Source: Euzebya pacifica
GTDB lineage: Bacteria > Actinomycetota > Nitriliruptoria > Euzebyales > Euzebyaceae
Direction: 5' to 3'
Assembly (NCBI RefSeq): GCF_003344865.1
Contig: NZ_CP031165.1
Span: forward strand, 2,175,910-2,239,909
DNA length: 64,000 bases
Notes under the pieces: generated by a model
What the model was told of the DNA's origin: nothing
Database searches by the model: none
Seen by the model: the letters and a program-made list of their open reading frames with translations, nothing else
Program-made: the position numbers and the translations under genes
Shown: positions 8,603 to 17,528 of the stretch, one piece after another
Layout: each line of letters begins with the position of its first letter
Numbering within the stretch: the stretch's first letter is position 1

Positions 8603-10354
8603 ATGGCTTGGGTCAACGAGGAGCTGCACCGCCGGTTCGCCGAGATCGCGTCGCTGCTGAAGATCAGTGGCGCCGATCGCTTCCGTGTCCGGGCCTACGA
8701 ACGTGCCGCCGATGCCGTCGGTGCCGCCTCGGTGGACCTGGGCACCCTCGACGACGCGGCGCTGGCAGAGGTGAAGGGGATCGGCGCGTCGACGGCGAAG
8801 AAGATCCGCGAGTACCTGGACTCCGGCACCATCGGGATGCTGGAGGACCTGCGCGAGAAGGTCCCCGCCGGCGTGGTCGAGCTGACCCGGGTGCCCGGGC
8901 TGGGACCGAAGACGGCGGTGCTGATGCACGATTCCCTCGGGATCGACTCCATCGAGGCGTTGACGGCGGCGATGGAGGACGGCCGGGTGGCCGGACTGCC
9001 GGGGCTGGGCGCGAAGACCGTCGCCAACCTCAAGGAGTCCCTGCGCCGGATGGGCAGCAAGGACACCGACCGTGTCCCCGCCGCCGACGCGATCGCGCTG
9101 GCCGAAGAGATCTGCACGCGGTTGCGGGCACGGGACGACGTCGACCAGGTCGACTACGCCGGCTCGCTGCGGCGCATGCGCGACACGATCGGCGACATCG
9201 ACGTGCTCGTGGCAAGCGACGCCGACCCCGTGCCGATCCACGAGGCGTTCCGCGGCTACGACCTGGTCCAGTCCGTGATCGCAGCCGGCGAGAAGAAGTC
9301 CTCGGTCATCACCGTGCGCGGGATCCAGGTCGACCTGCGGGTGGTCGAGCCCGACGCGTGGGGTGCGGCGCTGCAGTACTTCACCGGGTCGAAGGCCCAC
9401 AACGTGCGCGTGCGGGAACGGGCGGTACGCCGCGGGCTGCTGCTCAACGAGTACGGCATCTGGACGCGGACCGAGGAGGGCACGCAGGGCGAGCGGGTCG
9501 CCAGCCGCACCGAAGCCGACGTCTACGCCGCGGTCGACCTGGCCTGGGTACCGCCGACCATGCGCGAGGACACCGGCGAGGTCGACGCCGCCATCGACGG
9601 CAGCCTGCCTGCGGTCGTCACCCTCGACGACATCACCGGCGACCTGCACGGCCACTCCGACTGGTCCGGCGACGGCAAGGCCACGCTGGAGGAGATGATC
9701 GGCCGCGCCGCCGGCAAGGGCTACGCCTACTGGGCGGTCACCGATCACGCCGAGGACCTGTCGATGAACGGCCTGTCACGCCAGCAGGTCCTCGACCGTC
9801 GAGGGGCCATCCGCGCCCTGCAGGATCGCTACGAGATGGCCGTGCTCGACGCCTCGGAGCTGAACATCGGGCTCGAGGGCGGACTGGACTACGACCCCGA
9901 CTTCCTGCTGGAGTTCGACTGGACCGTCGCCAGCGTGCACTCGGGGCTGGAACGTGACAGCGCCGCACAGACCGCGCGGATCATGGCGGCCATCGAGTCG
10001 CCCGCCGTCAACGCGATCGGCCACCTGACCGGGCGCAAGCTCGGCAAGCGTCCCGGATTCGAGGTCGACCTGGCCGCGATCCTCGAGGCCTGCCGCGAGA
10101 CCGGCACGGCGCTCGAGGTCAACGCCTCCCCGCGCAGGCTCGACCTGTCGGGGGAGATGGTCCGGCGGGCGGTCGAGGCCGGCGTGAGCCTCACCATCTC
10201 GTGCGACGCCCACTCCGTCGGCGACCTCGACGCGATGCGGTACGGCGTGTGGACCGCCCAGCGGGGCTGGGCCACGCCGTCGGACGTGCTCAACACCGGC
10301 ACGCTGGAGCAGCTGCGGGCGTTCGTGGCGGCCAAGCGCGACCGGCTCGGATGA
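8603..10354 (+). CDS. polX: DNA polymerase/3'-5' exonuclease PolX
   Basis: The 583-residue product has the full bacterial PolX layout. N-terminal helix-hairpin-helix repeats (about 1-150, with ADRFRVRAYERAADAV and VPGLGPKTAVLM) are followed by a family X nucleotidyltransferase domain (about 170-320; YAGSLRRMRDTIGDIDVLV carries the catalytic acidic residues). A C-terminal PHP phosphoesterase domain (about 340-583) has DLHGHSDWSGDGKATLEEM and later His/Asp metal ligands such as DHAEDL and SCDAHSVGD. It works in gap-filling base excision repair. ATG at 8603 lies next to a -10-like TAGGCT. Its stop overlaps the start of mpg, linking two repair genes. Confidence 0.95.
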   Translation: MAWVNEELHRRFAEIASLLKISGADRFRVRAYERAADAVGAASVDLGTLDDAALAEVKGIGASTAKKIREYLDSGTIGMLEDLREKVPAGVVELTRVPGLGPKTAVLMHDSLGIDSIEALTAAMEDGRVAGLPGLGAKTVANLKESLRRMGSKDTDRVPAADAIALAEEICTRLRARDDVDQVDYAGSLRRMRDTIGDIDVLVASDADPVPIHEAFRGYDLVQSVIAAGEKKSSVITVRGIQVDLRVVEPDAWGAALQYFTGSKAHNVRVRERAVRRGLLLNEYGIWTRTEEGTQGERVASRTEADVYAAVDLAWVPPTMREDTGEVDAAIDGSLPAVVTLDDITGDLHGHSDWSGDGKATLEEMIGRAAGKGYAYWAVTDHAEDLSMNGLSRQQVLDRRGAIRALQDRYEMAVLDASELNIGLEGGLDYDPDFLLEFDWTVASVHSGLERDSAAQTARIMAAIESPAVNAIGHLTGRKLGKRPGFEVDLAAILEACRETGTALEVNASPRRLDLSGEMVRRAVEAGVSLTISCDAHSVGDLDAMRYGVWTAQRGWATPSDVLNTGTLEQLRAFVAAKRDRLG

Positions 10355-10971
10355 CGGGCCGGCGCCTGCTGGACCGGTCCGTGCTGCAGGGGGACAGCCC
10401 CGTGGTCGCACCGCGGTTGCTGGGCACGATCCTGGAGCGCCCCGAGGAGGGGACCGCGGTCCGGATCATCGAGGTCGAGGCCTACGACGAGGACGATCCG
10501 GCGAGCCACACCTTCCGGGGCCGGACCCCTCGCAACGCGGTCATGTTCGGTGCGGCCGGGCATGCCTACGTCTACTTCACCTACGGCATGCACTGGTGCA
10601 TGAACGTGGTCACCGGCCCCGATGGGCACGGCCAGGCGGTCCTCCTCCGCGCCGCGGAGATCGTCGACGGCGAAGCGGTGCTGCGCGCCCGGCGTGGCGA
10701 CCGGGTCCGCGACCGCGACCTCCTGCGAGGCCCGGCACGCCTCGCCAGCGCCCTCGGCATCGACGGGGCCATGGGCGGCGTGGACCTGCTCGACCCGGCA
10801 TCACCGGTCCGGCTGGCCCGCGACGGCTACGAGCCGCCGGCGGTCGCCACGGGGCCTCGGGTGGGTGTCCGGCTGGCAGCCGACCGGCCGTGGCGGTTCT
10901 GGATCGACGGCCATCCGTTGGTCAGCCGGTACGTGCGGCACCGGCGGGCGGACGAGTCGAACGGGGACTGA
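10351..10971 (+). CDS. mpg: 3-methyladenine DNA glycosylase (MPG/AAG family)
   Basis: ATG at 10351 overlaps the polX stop (ATGA). The 206-residue protein matches the AAG-type methylpurine glycosylase fold, with IIEVEAYDEDDPASHTFRGRT holding the catalytic Glu region, then HAYVYFTYGMHWCMNVV, LLRAAE and RGPARLASALGI. It removes alkylated purines and feeds abasic sites to base excision repair, so pairing with PolX makes functional sense. Length is typical for the bacterial family. Confidence 0.95.
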   Translation: MTGRRLLDRSVLQGDSPVVAPRLLGTILERPEEGTAVRIIEVEAYDEDDPASHTFRGRTPRNAVMFGAAGHAYVYFTYGMHWCMNVVTGPDGHGQAVLLRAAEIVDGEAVLRARRGDRVRDRDLLRGPARLASALGIDGAMGGVDLLDPASPVRLARDGYEPPAVATGPRVGVRLAADRPWRFWIDGHPLVSRYVRHRRADESNGD

Positions 10972-11074
10972 TCCGGGGCCTGACGGTCACCTTGGGTACC
11001 TTCGGTAACAGTCGCAGCGGCGTGACGGGCGGATCTCCTTCAGTTGCCGGCGATTTCGACCGAATCCTGTGGTC

Positions 11075-11146
11075 GTCGGGCAGGAGAACCCTGCACCGAC
11101 GTCGAACTCTCCGATATGCAGCACTGTGCTCCGTCACCAACGGAGC
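11075..11146 (+). promoter_or_regulatory. Two strong stem-loops in the 5' region of the gene at 11203
   Basis: Stem-loop 1 (11075-11100): GTCGG-GCAGG pairs with CCTGC-A-CCGAC around an AGAAC loop, with one bulged A. Stem-loop 2 (11128-11146): GCTCCGT pairs with ACGGAGC around CACCA. Neither is followed by a T-run, so they do not look like terminators. They lie in the 216-base gap between mpg and the start at 11188 or 11203, and suggest a structured leader. No known riboswitch consensus could be matched with confidence. Confidence 0.45.
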
Positions 11147-11202
11147 CCGCTCGGGGGAGTGCGGCGCAGGAACCGAAGCCGACTGTGATGGGCCGACACG
11201 AC

Positions 11203-12759
11203 ATGACCAAGCCGCATCCCTCAACCCGGGGTCGCCACTCGGGACGCACCAGCGCAAGTGCGCTGCGTCCTGCTCACGACCTCCGGGCCTGGGCGCTGTT
11301 CTTCCTCGTGGGCACGATGTTGCTCGCGACCGTGCCGCTGGCCGGCAGCGCAGGCGCCCAGCTGCCCGACCTCCCCGTGCCGATCCCGGGATCCAGCGAG
11401 ACCGAGGACCCCGAGCCGACCCCCTCGCCCAGCGAGACCGAGGAGGAGTCGCCCATCCCATCGCTGCCCGGCGGCGACGAGGAGCCGCCCGCCGAGGGTG
11501 GCGGCGTCAAGACCGCGTTCTACACCTCGCCCACGAGCGCGCTGACCCCCGGGACGCTGACGGACTCCACGATCCAGTGCATCGTCATCCCCGAGTCCTG
11601 CACGCCGGATGCCCAGGCGATCACCGGTCCGGTCCTCGGCGGCGTCGTCGCTGGCCTGGAAGGCCTGGACACCGCGACCGAGCCGGTGCCGCAGCCCGTG
11701 CCGCCGGGCGCGCTCCCGGTCGGCCTGCTCAACGGCAACCAGCGCTACTCCTCGGCCGTCCAGATCGGTCCGCCCACCGTCGCCGAGGGCAAGACGGTCA
11801 GCGACTACACCATCAGCTTCCAGATGTCGTCGGCGTCCTTCGCCGTGGAGTCACCGGCGTTCCGCGAGTTCATGCTCGCCGTCGTCGCCCAGGCAGGCAC
11901 CGGTGGCCCGGAGATGTTCGAGGCCTTCTTCGGCAACGTGACCGGTGGCGAGACCGACCTGTTGACCCAGAACATCACGGGCCTCGAGGCGTGCGTCATC
12001 GCAGAACCGTGGGAGGCCGGTGACAACCAGCCGGTCCGCGAGCAGCCGGAGATCGACATCTTCTACTGCAGCCCCCGGGCCGAGCCGGACGACAACAACA
12101 TCGTCACCTTCGACATGACGTTCCCGGCACAGGACGCGCTCACCGACAACGAGCAGTTCAAGCTCGACTGGAGCAACGGCATCCTCATCCGCCCGCTGGC
12201 CGCGCAGAACCTGGCCTACGGCGACGCCGACTACTCCACGAACTACTACGCCTACCTCGAGCCGTTGGACGCCAACCCCCCGACGACCGAGTTCACCCAG
12301 GTCGACAAGCCCGAGCCGATCCCGGTCTCCCCGGGCAACAACACCAACACCGGTGGCAGCACCGGTGGGTCCACCTCGGGCAGCTCCGGCAGCACGGGTG
12401 GCACCAGCGGTGGCCGCGGGTCGTCGAGCTCGTCGTCCAGCGGATCGAGCTCCAGCAACCGACCGTCCTCGCCCGCCGCGTCGGGGACGACCAGCACGGC
12501 GGCGGCCCAGCCGGCGCCGGCAGCCGAGTCCGGCGTCACGTCGGCGGTGCAGGACAACACCAGCAGCGTCGCTGACGAAGCGTTCGCCCCGGTGAACGAG
12601 GAGTCGGCCGGATCCTTCCCGATCGCGTGGATCCTGCTGCCGATGATGCTCGGCGGTGCCTTCTGGTACGGCCGTGTCCTGGACGGCGCGCCCGTCACCG
12701 CCGCGGTGCGTTCCGGGGCGATGACCCGCCTCCTGCGCGATCGCGGATTCCAGATCTAG
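11203..12759 (+). CDS. Exported protein of unknown function with C-terminal membrane anchor
   Basis: ATG at 11203 (alternative 11188) gives 518 residues. A long Arg/His-rich N-terminus precedes a hydrophobic export segment (FFLVGTMLLATVPLAG, about residues 30-53). Then comes a Pro/Glu/Ser-rich stretch, an uncharacterised beta-rich domain (about 95-365), a Gly/Ser/Thr low-complexity linker (about 380-430), and one transmembrane helix near residues 470-490 with a basic tail (RLLRDRG). There is no LPXTG motif. It sits 51 bases before livJ, which has a similar linker, so both may act at the cell surface together. Function unknown. Confidence 0.8.
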   Translation: MTKPHPSTRGRHSGRTSASALRPAHDLRAWALFFLVGTMLLATVPLAGSAGAQLPDLPVPIPGSSETEDPEPTPSPSETEEESPIPSLPGGDEEPPAEGGGVKTAFYTSPTSALTPGTLTDSTIQCIVIPESCTPDAQAITGPVLGGVVAGLEGLDTATEPVPQPVPPGALPVGLLNGNQRYSSAVQIGPPTVAEGKTVSDYTISFQMSSASFAVESPAFREFMLAVVAQAGTGGPEMFEAFFGNVTGGETDLLTQNITGLEACVIAEPWEAGDNQPVREQPEIDIFYCSPRAEPDDNNIVTFDMTFPAQDALTDNEQFKLDWSNGILIRPLAAQNLAYGDADYSTNYYAYLEPLDANPPTTEFTQVDKPEPIPVSPGNNTNTGGSTGGSTSGSSGSTGGTSGGRGSSSSSSSGSSSSNRPSSPAASGTTSTAAAQPAPAAESGVTSAVQDNTSSVADEAFAPVNEESAGSFPIAWILLPMMLGGAFWYGRVLDGAPVTAAVRSGAMTRLLRDRGFQI

Positions 12760-12810
12760 TCCGGGGTCGCCGCACCCCGTTCCCTGCTCCCTCCCCGAAG
12801 AAGAGAGTCG

Positions 12811-14499
12811 ATGCCCACCATGTCCATTTACCGACGCCTGCGTTTCCTCGCAGCCCTCGCGGTCTTCGCGATGCTCGCGGCCGCCTGCGGCCTGAAGGCC
12901 GAAACGCGTGAACAGATCGGTTTCGCCGCTGGCGGAACGAACGGCTTCACCGACCAGACCGCGTTCGACTCGGGGACCGGCAGCCAGGTCGCCGGCGGGA
13001 CCACCGGCTCGACCGGTGGCGCGACCGGCGGCACCACGGGGAGCACCACGGGGGGCACGACCGGGACGACCGGAACGACGGGCACGACCGGGACCACCGG
13101 GACGACCGGTGGTTCGACCAGCACCGGCGGGTCCACGGGTGGCAGCACCGGTGGCTCGACGGGCGGGTCCACGGGTGGCAGCACCGGTGGCTCGACGGGC
13201 GGGTCCACGGGTGGCAGCACCGGTGGCTCGACGGGCGGGACCACGGGTGGCAGCACCGGCGGAACCACCGGGGGCAACACCGGCGGGACCACGGGCGGGG
13301 ACACCGGCGGTGACACGGGTGGCGACACGGGTGGCGACACCGGTGGGAACACGGGCGGCGGTACCGCGGCCATCAGCGGTTCGGACCGCACCGGCGTCGA
13401 CGCCGCAGCCGGTTCCATCAACATCGCGGTCCACGCGCCGGTGACCGGCGCCGCTCCGCTGCCCGTCACCTCCTTCGAGGAGGCTCGCGACCTCTACTAC
13501 CGGTACAAGGTGGGGCAGGACGGCGACATCGCCGGGTTCACCCAGTTCAACATCTCCTTCGCCGATGACCGCTACCAGCCCTCCACCGCCGTGCAGGCCT
13601 GCCGCCAGCTGGCCGCCGACAACTTCCTGCTGACCGGCGCCGGCGGTACCGACCAGATCCAGGCCTGCGGCACCTTCGCGGAGCAGCAGAACATCCCCTA
13701 CTTCTCCGCGGGCGTCACCGAGGCCGGCCTCCTGGGCCTGCGCAACTACTTCGCCTTCTCCATGAGCTACCGGGCCCAGGGCCTCCTGCTCGCCCAGTGG
13801 GTCAAGGCCCAGCACCCCGGCCAGAAGGTCGCGGCGGTCATCACCGACACCCCGAACTTCCAGGATGCCGTCGACGGCTGGGAGCAGGGCGTCGCGGCGT
13901 CCGGCCTGGACTACTACCGCACCCTGCGACACCCCAAGGGTGACAACTCCTGGTACAACACCTACGCCGCGGACCTGCAGCAGAACGGTGTCGACGTCGT
14001 CTACATCCTCACCGCCCCGGTGGACTACATCCAGTTCGCCCAGCAGGCCAACCTGGCCAACTACAACCCCCAGTTCGTGGGCGTGGGTGTCTCCATGGGC
14101 CTCAACGCCGTCCTCGGATCGGGCTGCCCCAACGTCGACGGCGGCGAGTTCTTCTCGCCCTTCCCCGGCCTGGACTGGGCGCGCAACAACGTGCCGGAGT
14201 TCTTCTCCGCAGCCCAGCAGTTCGGCACCCCCAGCGACGACATCGCCTTGTCCCTGTGGGCCACCGGCATGATCTTCTCCGACCTGCTCGAGCAGTACGT
14301 CAGCACCTACGGGAGCAACGACGTGACGCGCGAGGACTTCCGCAACCTCGTCGAGAACTCGACGGTGGAGACCGGCATCTTCCCGAGCACCTCCTACTCC
14401 CCGGACAACCACTTCGGGGCCAACCAGGTGCACGTGATCAAGGCCAACTGCACCACCGAGGAATACGAGACCGTCGCCAGCTTCGCCACCGGGTTCTAG
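12811..14499 (+). CDS. livJ: Branched-chain amino acid-type ABC transporter substrate-binding lipoprotein
   Basis: The 562-residue product starts with a lipoprotein signal (lipobox LAAAC, Cys26) preceded by the ribosome site AAGAAGAGAG. Residues about 62-186 form an extreme Gly/Thr/Ser linker of GGT, GGS and GGD repeats. Residues about 187-562 are a type I periplasmic-binding domain (Peripla_BP_6) that should bind branched-chain amino acids, amides or urea outside the membrane. The liv permeases and ATPases follow at once, so it is the receptor of that importer. The very long linker is unusual and may lift the domain through the wall. The substrate cannot be deduced. Confidence 0.9.
   Translation: MPTMSIYRRLRFLAALAVFAMLAAACGLKAETREQIGFAAGGTNGFTDQTAFDSGTGSQVAGGTTGSTGGATGGTTGSTTGGTTGTTGTTGTTGTTGTTGGSTSTGGSTGGSTGGSTGGSTGGSTGGSTGGSTGGSTGGSTGGTTGGSTGGTTGGNTGGTTGGDTGGDTGGDTGGDTGGNTGGGTAAISGSDRTGVDAAAGSINIAVHAPVTGAAPLPVTSFEEARDLYYRYKVGQDGDIAGFTQFNISFADDRYQPSTAVQACRQLAADNFLLTGAGGTDQIQACGTFAEQQNIPYFSAGVTEAGLLGLRNYFAFSMSYRAQGLLLAQWVKAQHPGQKVAAVITDTPNFQDAVDGWEQGVAASGLDYYRTLRHPKGDNSWYNTYAADLQQNGVDVVYILTAPVDYIQFAQQANLANYNPQFVGVGVSMGLNAVLGSGCPNVDGGEFFSPFPGLDWARNNVPEFFSAAQQFGTPSDDIALSLWATGMIFSDLLEQYVSTYGSNDVTREDFRNLVENSTVETGIFPSTSYSPDNHFGANQVHVIKANCTTEEYETVASFATGF
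13127..13234 (+). repeat. Three tandem 36-bp repeats within the livJ linker
   Basis: Units begin at 13127, 13163 and 13199 and look identical. Each encodes 12 residues of the Gly/Ser/Thr linker. Degenerate shorter repeats of the same composition extend from about 12,995 to 13,365. Identical units suggest recent slippage or unequal exchange. Confidence 0.9.
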
Positions 14500-14507
14500 G
14501 ACCTGAC

Positions 14508-15443
14508 ATGGACGAGCTGATCAACATCTTCGTCATCGGTGTCCGCACCGGTGCGATCTACGCCCTCATCGCCCTCGGCTTGGCGCTGGTCTTCAAGGCC
14601 ACCAAGGTCCTCAACTTCGCCCACGGCGAGATCGGCACGTCCAGCGCGTTCGTGTCGCTGTTCATCATGGAGCGGATGGAGGCGCTGTCGATCTTCAGCA
14701 GCGCCGACAACCCCGGCACCCTCACCGGCGGCCAGCTGCTGGTCTCCGTCATCCCCGCGTTGCTCGCCGGCGCCATGCTGAGCGTGATGGTCAAGGTCAT
14801 CCTCGACCGGCTCAAGGACTCCACGCCCGTCACCCAGCTGGTGCTCACCATCGGTGTGGCCGTGTTCATGGTGGGCCTGCAGGCCAAGCTGTTCGGCGTC
14901 ACCGGCGACCCGTTCCCCCGCTTCATCAACGGCAACGCGTTCACCATCCCCGGCTCGACGATCCCCGTCGACTGGCACACGATCATCATCGTGGTCGTGC
15001 TGGGTGGCGCAGCGGCGCTGCTGGCTCTGTACTTCAAGACGCCCTACGGCGTGGCGCTGCTTGCCACCTCCCAGGACCCGTTCGCCGCCGAGCTGCAGGG
15101 CATCAACACCAACGCGATCACGATGAGCGCGTGGGCGGTTGCCGGTGCGATGGCCGGTGCAGCCGGCCTGCTCGCCGCTGGTGTCTTCAACCTGCTCGGC
15201 CCGGGCCTGCTCCTGGCCCGGTTCCTCATCCCGGCCTTCACCGGCGCGCTGCTCGGAGGCCTGACCAGCATGGTCGGTGCCGTCGTCGGCGGCCTGCTGC
15301 TCGGTGTGATCGTCGCCACCGCCAACCAGATCAACCTCACCCTCGACCTGGGTCTCCCGGGTCCGCCGCAGATCGCGGTCCTCATGTCGCTGCTGCTCGT
15401 GCTGCTGTTGCGTCCACGGGGCCTGCTCGGAAAGGAGGCCTGA
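14508..15443 (+). CDS. livH: Branched-chain amino acid ABC transporter permease LivH
   Basis: ATG at 14508, eight bases after the livJ stop, gives 311 residues with about eight hydrophobic helices. The opening GVRTGAIYALIALGLALVFKATKVLNFAHGEIG is the standard LivH N-terminal pattern. ALRATSQDPFAAEL-like sequence (here LLATSQDPFAAELQGIN) marks the cytoplasmic loop that contacts the ATPases. The C-terminus LLLRPRGLLGKEA is also typical. It forms the inner-membrane channel with LivM. Confidence 0.95.
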   Translation: MDELINIFVIGVRTGAIYALIALGLALVFKATKVLNFAHGEIGTSSAFVSLFIMERMEALSIFSSADNPGTLTGGQLLVSVIPALLAGAMLSVMVKVILDRLKDSTPVTQLVLTIGVAVFMVGLQAKLFGVTGDPFPRFINGNAFTIPGSTIPVDWHTIIIVVVLGGAAALLALYFKTPYGVALLATSQDPFAAELQGINTNAITMSAWAVAGAMAGAAGLLAAGVFNLLGPGLLLARFLIPAFTGALLGGLTSMVGAVVGGLLLGVIVATANQINLTLDLGLPGPPQIAVLMSLLLVLLLRPRGLLGKEA

Positions 15444-15444
15444 G

Positions 15445-16686
15445 ATGTCGGTCGACGTCACCGCTCCGGCCCCCCAGCCCATGCCCTCGGGCACCACGAC
15501 CGCCCGTCCGTCCGCGCCGCCGCCACGCCTCGTCGTGGAGCAGTGGGCCCCCGACTCCCGGGGACGCGCCCAGCGCCACGCCGTACGCATCGGCCTGGTC
15601 CTCCTCGTCCTGTTCGTCACCTCCCTGGTACCGGACGTCTACACCAACCTGGTCAGCAAGGCCGCCGTGTTCGCCATCGTGGCGCTGAGCATGAACATCC
15701 TCGTCGGCTACGCCGGCCAGGTGTCGCTCGGGCATGCGGCCTTCTTCGGCGCCGGGGCGTTCGCCGCCGGCTACACCCTCACCGAGCTCGACCTTCCTTG
15801 GGGTGCTGGCCTCGTCGTCGCCGCCCTCTCGGGGGCGTTCGCCGCGGTCCTCCTGGGCGCGGTCGCGCTGCGAGTCAAGGGCCTGTACCTGGCGATCGTC
15901 ACGATCTCCTACGGCTTGTTCGCCCAGGAAGTGGTGTTCAACATCACTTCCCTGACCGGTGGCGGTGCAGGTCAGGTCGCCCCGCGTCCGGTCATGCCCG
16001 GCTTCATCGTGTCGTTCATGGACGGGCTCGGTGGCCCGTTCTCGGCCATGGCCGGCGGGCTCGACGGCTTCACGAGCGACCTCAGCTACGCCTACCTCTG
16101 CATCGCCTTCCTCGCGGTGTTCCTGCTGTTCGACACCCTCTTCGCCGGCTCCAAGGCAGGCCGGGCCGTCCGCGCCCTTCGCGAGAGCGAGCGGGTGGCG
16201 GCCTCCTGGGGCATCAACGTCACCGGGTACAAGCTGCTGGCGTTCGTCCTCTCCGGCCTCATCGCCGCCGTGGCGGGCGGCCTGTTCGCCTCCATCGAGC
16301 AGCGCGTGGCGCCGGCTGACTTCCAGTTCCTGCTCTCCATCACCTTCCTGCTGATGGCCGTCGTGGGTGGCGTGGGCAACCGATGGGGAGTGGTGCAGGG
16401 CGGTGTGTTGTTCGCGGTCCTTCCCACGCTGCTGGAGCGGTCCCACGAGAACCTCCACTTCTGGCCGTTCACCGCGATCGACATCACCCTCGAGCCGGTG
16501 ATCAGCGCAGCGCTGCTGATCCTGACGTTGACCCTGTACCCGGGCGGTATCGCCCAGCAGCAGCACCATCTGCACTCGTGGCTGCGCATGGGCAAGTTCA
16601 AGGACGACACGGCAGATCCGCTGACCGACCCGCCCGCGGTCTACCGTGAGGACCCGCTGGCCGACCCGGAAGGAGCCCGGCTGTGA
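15445..16686 (+). CDS. livM: Branched-chain amino acid ABC transporter permease LivM
   Basis: ATG at 15445 follows livH by one base with AAAGGAGG upstream as ribosome site. The 413-residue protein has a soluble N-terminus of about 45 residues, then about nine to ten membrane helices. LSMNILVGYAGQVSLGHAAFFGAGAFAAGY is the LivM hallmark, and RALRESERVAASWGINVTGYKLLAF is the ATPase-contact loop. A longer C-terminal tail (about 40 polar residues) is present. It pairs with LivH and its stop overlaps the livG start by four bases. Confidence 0.95.
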   Translation: MSVDVTAPAPQPMPSGTTTARPSAPPPRLVVEQWAPDSRGRAQRHAVRIGLVLLVLFVTSLVPDVYTNLVSKAAVFAIVALSMNILVGYAGQVSLGHAAFFGAGAFAAGYTLTELDLPWGAGLVVAALSGAFAAVLLGAVALRVKGLYLAIVTISYGLFAQEVVFNITSLTGGGAGQVAPRPVMPGFIVSFMDGLGGPFSAMAGGLDGFTSDLSYAYLCIAFLAVFLLFDTLFAGSKAGRAVRALRESERVAASWGINVTGYKLLAFVLSGLIAAVAGGLFASIEQRVAPADFQFLLSITFLLMAVVGGVGNRWGVVQGGVLFAVLPTLLERSHENLHFWPFTAIDITLEPVISAALLILTLTLYPGGIAQQQHHLHSWLRMGKFKDDTADPLTDPPAVYREDPLADPEGARL

Positions 16687-17528
16687 CACAGCTCGACACT
16701 CCCGTGCCCGACACGGCCACACCACCCCTTGCCATCCCCAAGGGCGACTCCCGGTACCTGCTGGAGACCAAGGGGATCGCCATCCGCTTCGGCGGTGTCC
16801 AGGCGCTCGGCGGCGTCGACTTCCGGGTCGCCCCCAACGAGATCGTCGGGGTGCTCGGTCCCAACGGCGCCGGCAAGACCACCTTCTTCAACTGCGTCAG
16901 CGGCTTCGCGAGCCCCAACGAGGGCCGCGTCTTCATCAAGGGTGAGGACGTCACCGCGCTGCGACCCGACGAACGCGTCATCCGCGGCCTCGGACGCACC
17001 TTCCAGCAGGTGGGCCTCATCCGGTCCTTCACCCTCCTGGAGAACCTGCTCGTCGCCCACCACCACAAGGTGGCCTACGGCGACGGGGCCGGCATGTTCG
17101 GCATGCCCTGGGCCCGGCGCGAGGAACGCGAGCTGCGGCGACGGGCCATGGAGGTGCTGGAGTTCTTCGGCATCGCCCACCTCGCCCATCGCACGCTCGA
17201 CGGGATGCCCTACGGCATGCTCAAGCTGTGCGAGGTCGCGGCGGTGATGGCCGTCGACCCCGACATCCTCATGCTGGACGAGCCGCTGGCCGGCATGGCG
17301 CCGGAGGAGGCCGCGGAGTTCTGCGATCGCCTGCTCGTCATGCGTGACCAGCTCAACATCTCCATCGTGATGATCGACCACCACGTGCCGCAGGTGCTGC
17401 GCGTCAGCGACTACGTCTTCGTCCTGTCCTTCGGCAAGCTGCTTGCCGAGGGTCGCGCCGAGGAGATCCGCACCAACCCGGCTGTGGCCGAGGCCTACAT
17501 GGGTGAGGGGGCGACGACCCTTGACTGA
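16683..17528 (+). CDS. livG: Branched-chain amino acid ABC transporter ATP-binding protein LivG
   Basis: GTG at 16683 (overlapping the livM stop, GTGA) gives 281 residues. It has Walker A GPNGAGKTTFFN, the LivG-type GLGRTFQQVGLI Q-loop region and Walker B DILMLDEPLAGMAPEEA. The ABC signature position reads MPYGMLKLCEVA rather than the usual LSGGQ-like LPYGxQRRLE; this is common drift in LivG but worth noting because the second Gly-Gln is missing. LivG pairs with LivF at the cytoplasmic face. Confidence 0.94.
   Translation: MTQLDTPVPDTATPPLAIPKGDSRYLLETKGIAIRFGGVQALGGVDFRVAPNEIVGVLGPNGAGKTTFFNCVSGFASPNEGRVFIKGEDVTALRPDERVIRGLGRTFQQVGLIRSFTLLENLLVAHHHKVAYGDGAGMFGMPWARREERELRRRAMEVLEFFGIAHLAHRTLDGMPYGMLKLCEVAAVMAVDPDILMLDEPLAGMAPEEAAEFCDRLLVMRDQLNISIVMIDHHVPQVLRVSDYVFVLSFGKLLAEGRAEEIRTNPAVAEAYMGEGATTLD

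Noticed and set aside
11055-11180. Cyclic-di-AMP (ydaO-type) riboswitch upstream of the exported protein
   Set aside because: CCGAATCCTG...CAGGAGAACC resembles the first part of the motif, but the later conserved blocks (GGGGTGAAT, CAGCTAACCTC) are missing.
11851-14433. An 860-codon minus-strand frame opposite livJ
   Set aside because: Repetitive antisense of the Gly/Thr linker and binding domain; livJ is clear on the plus strand.
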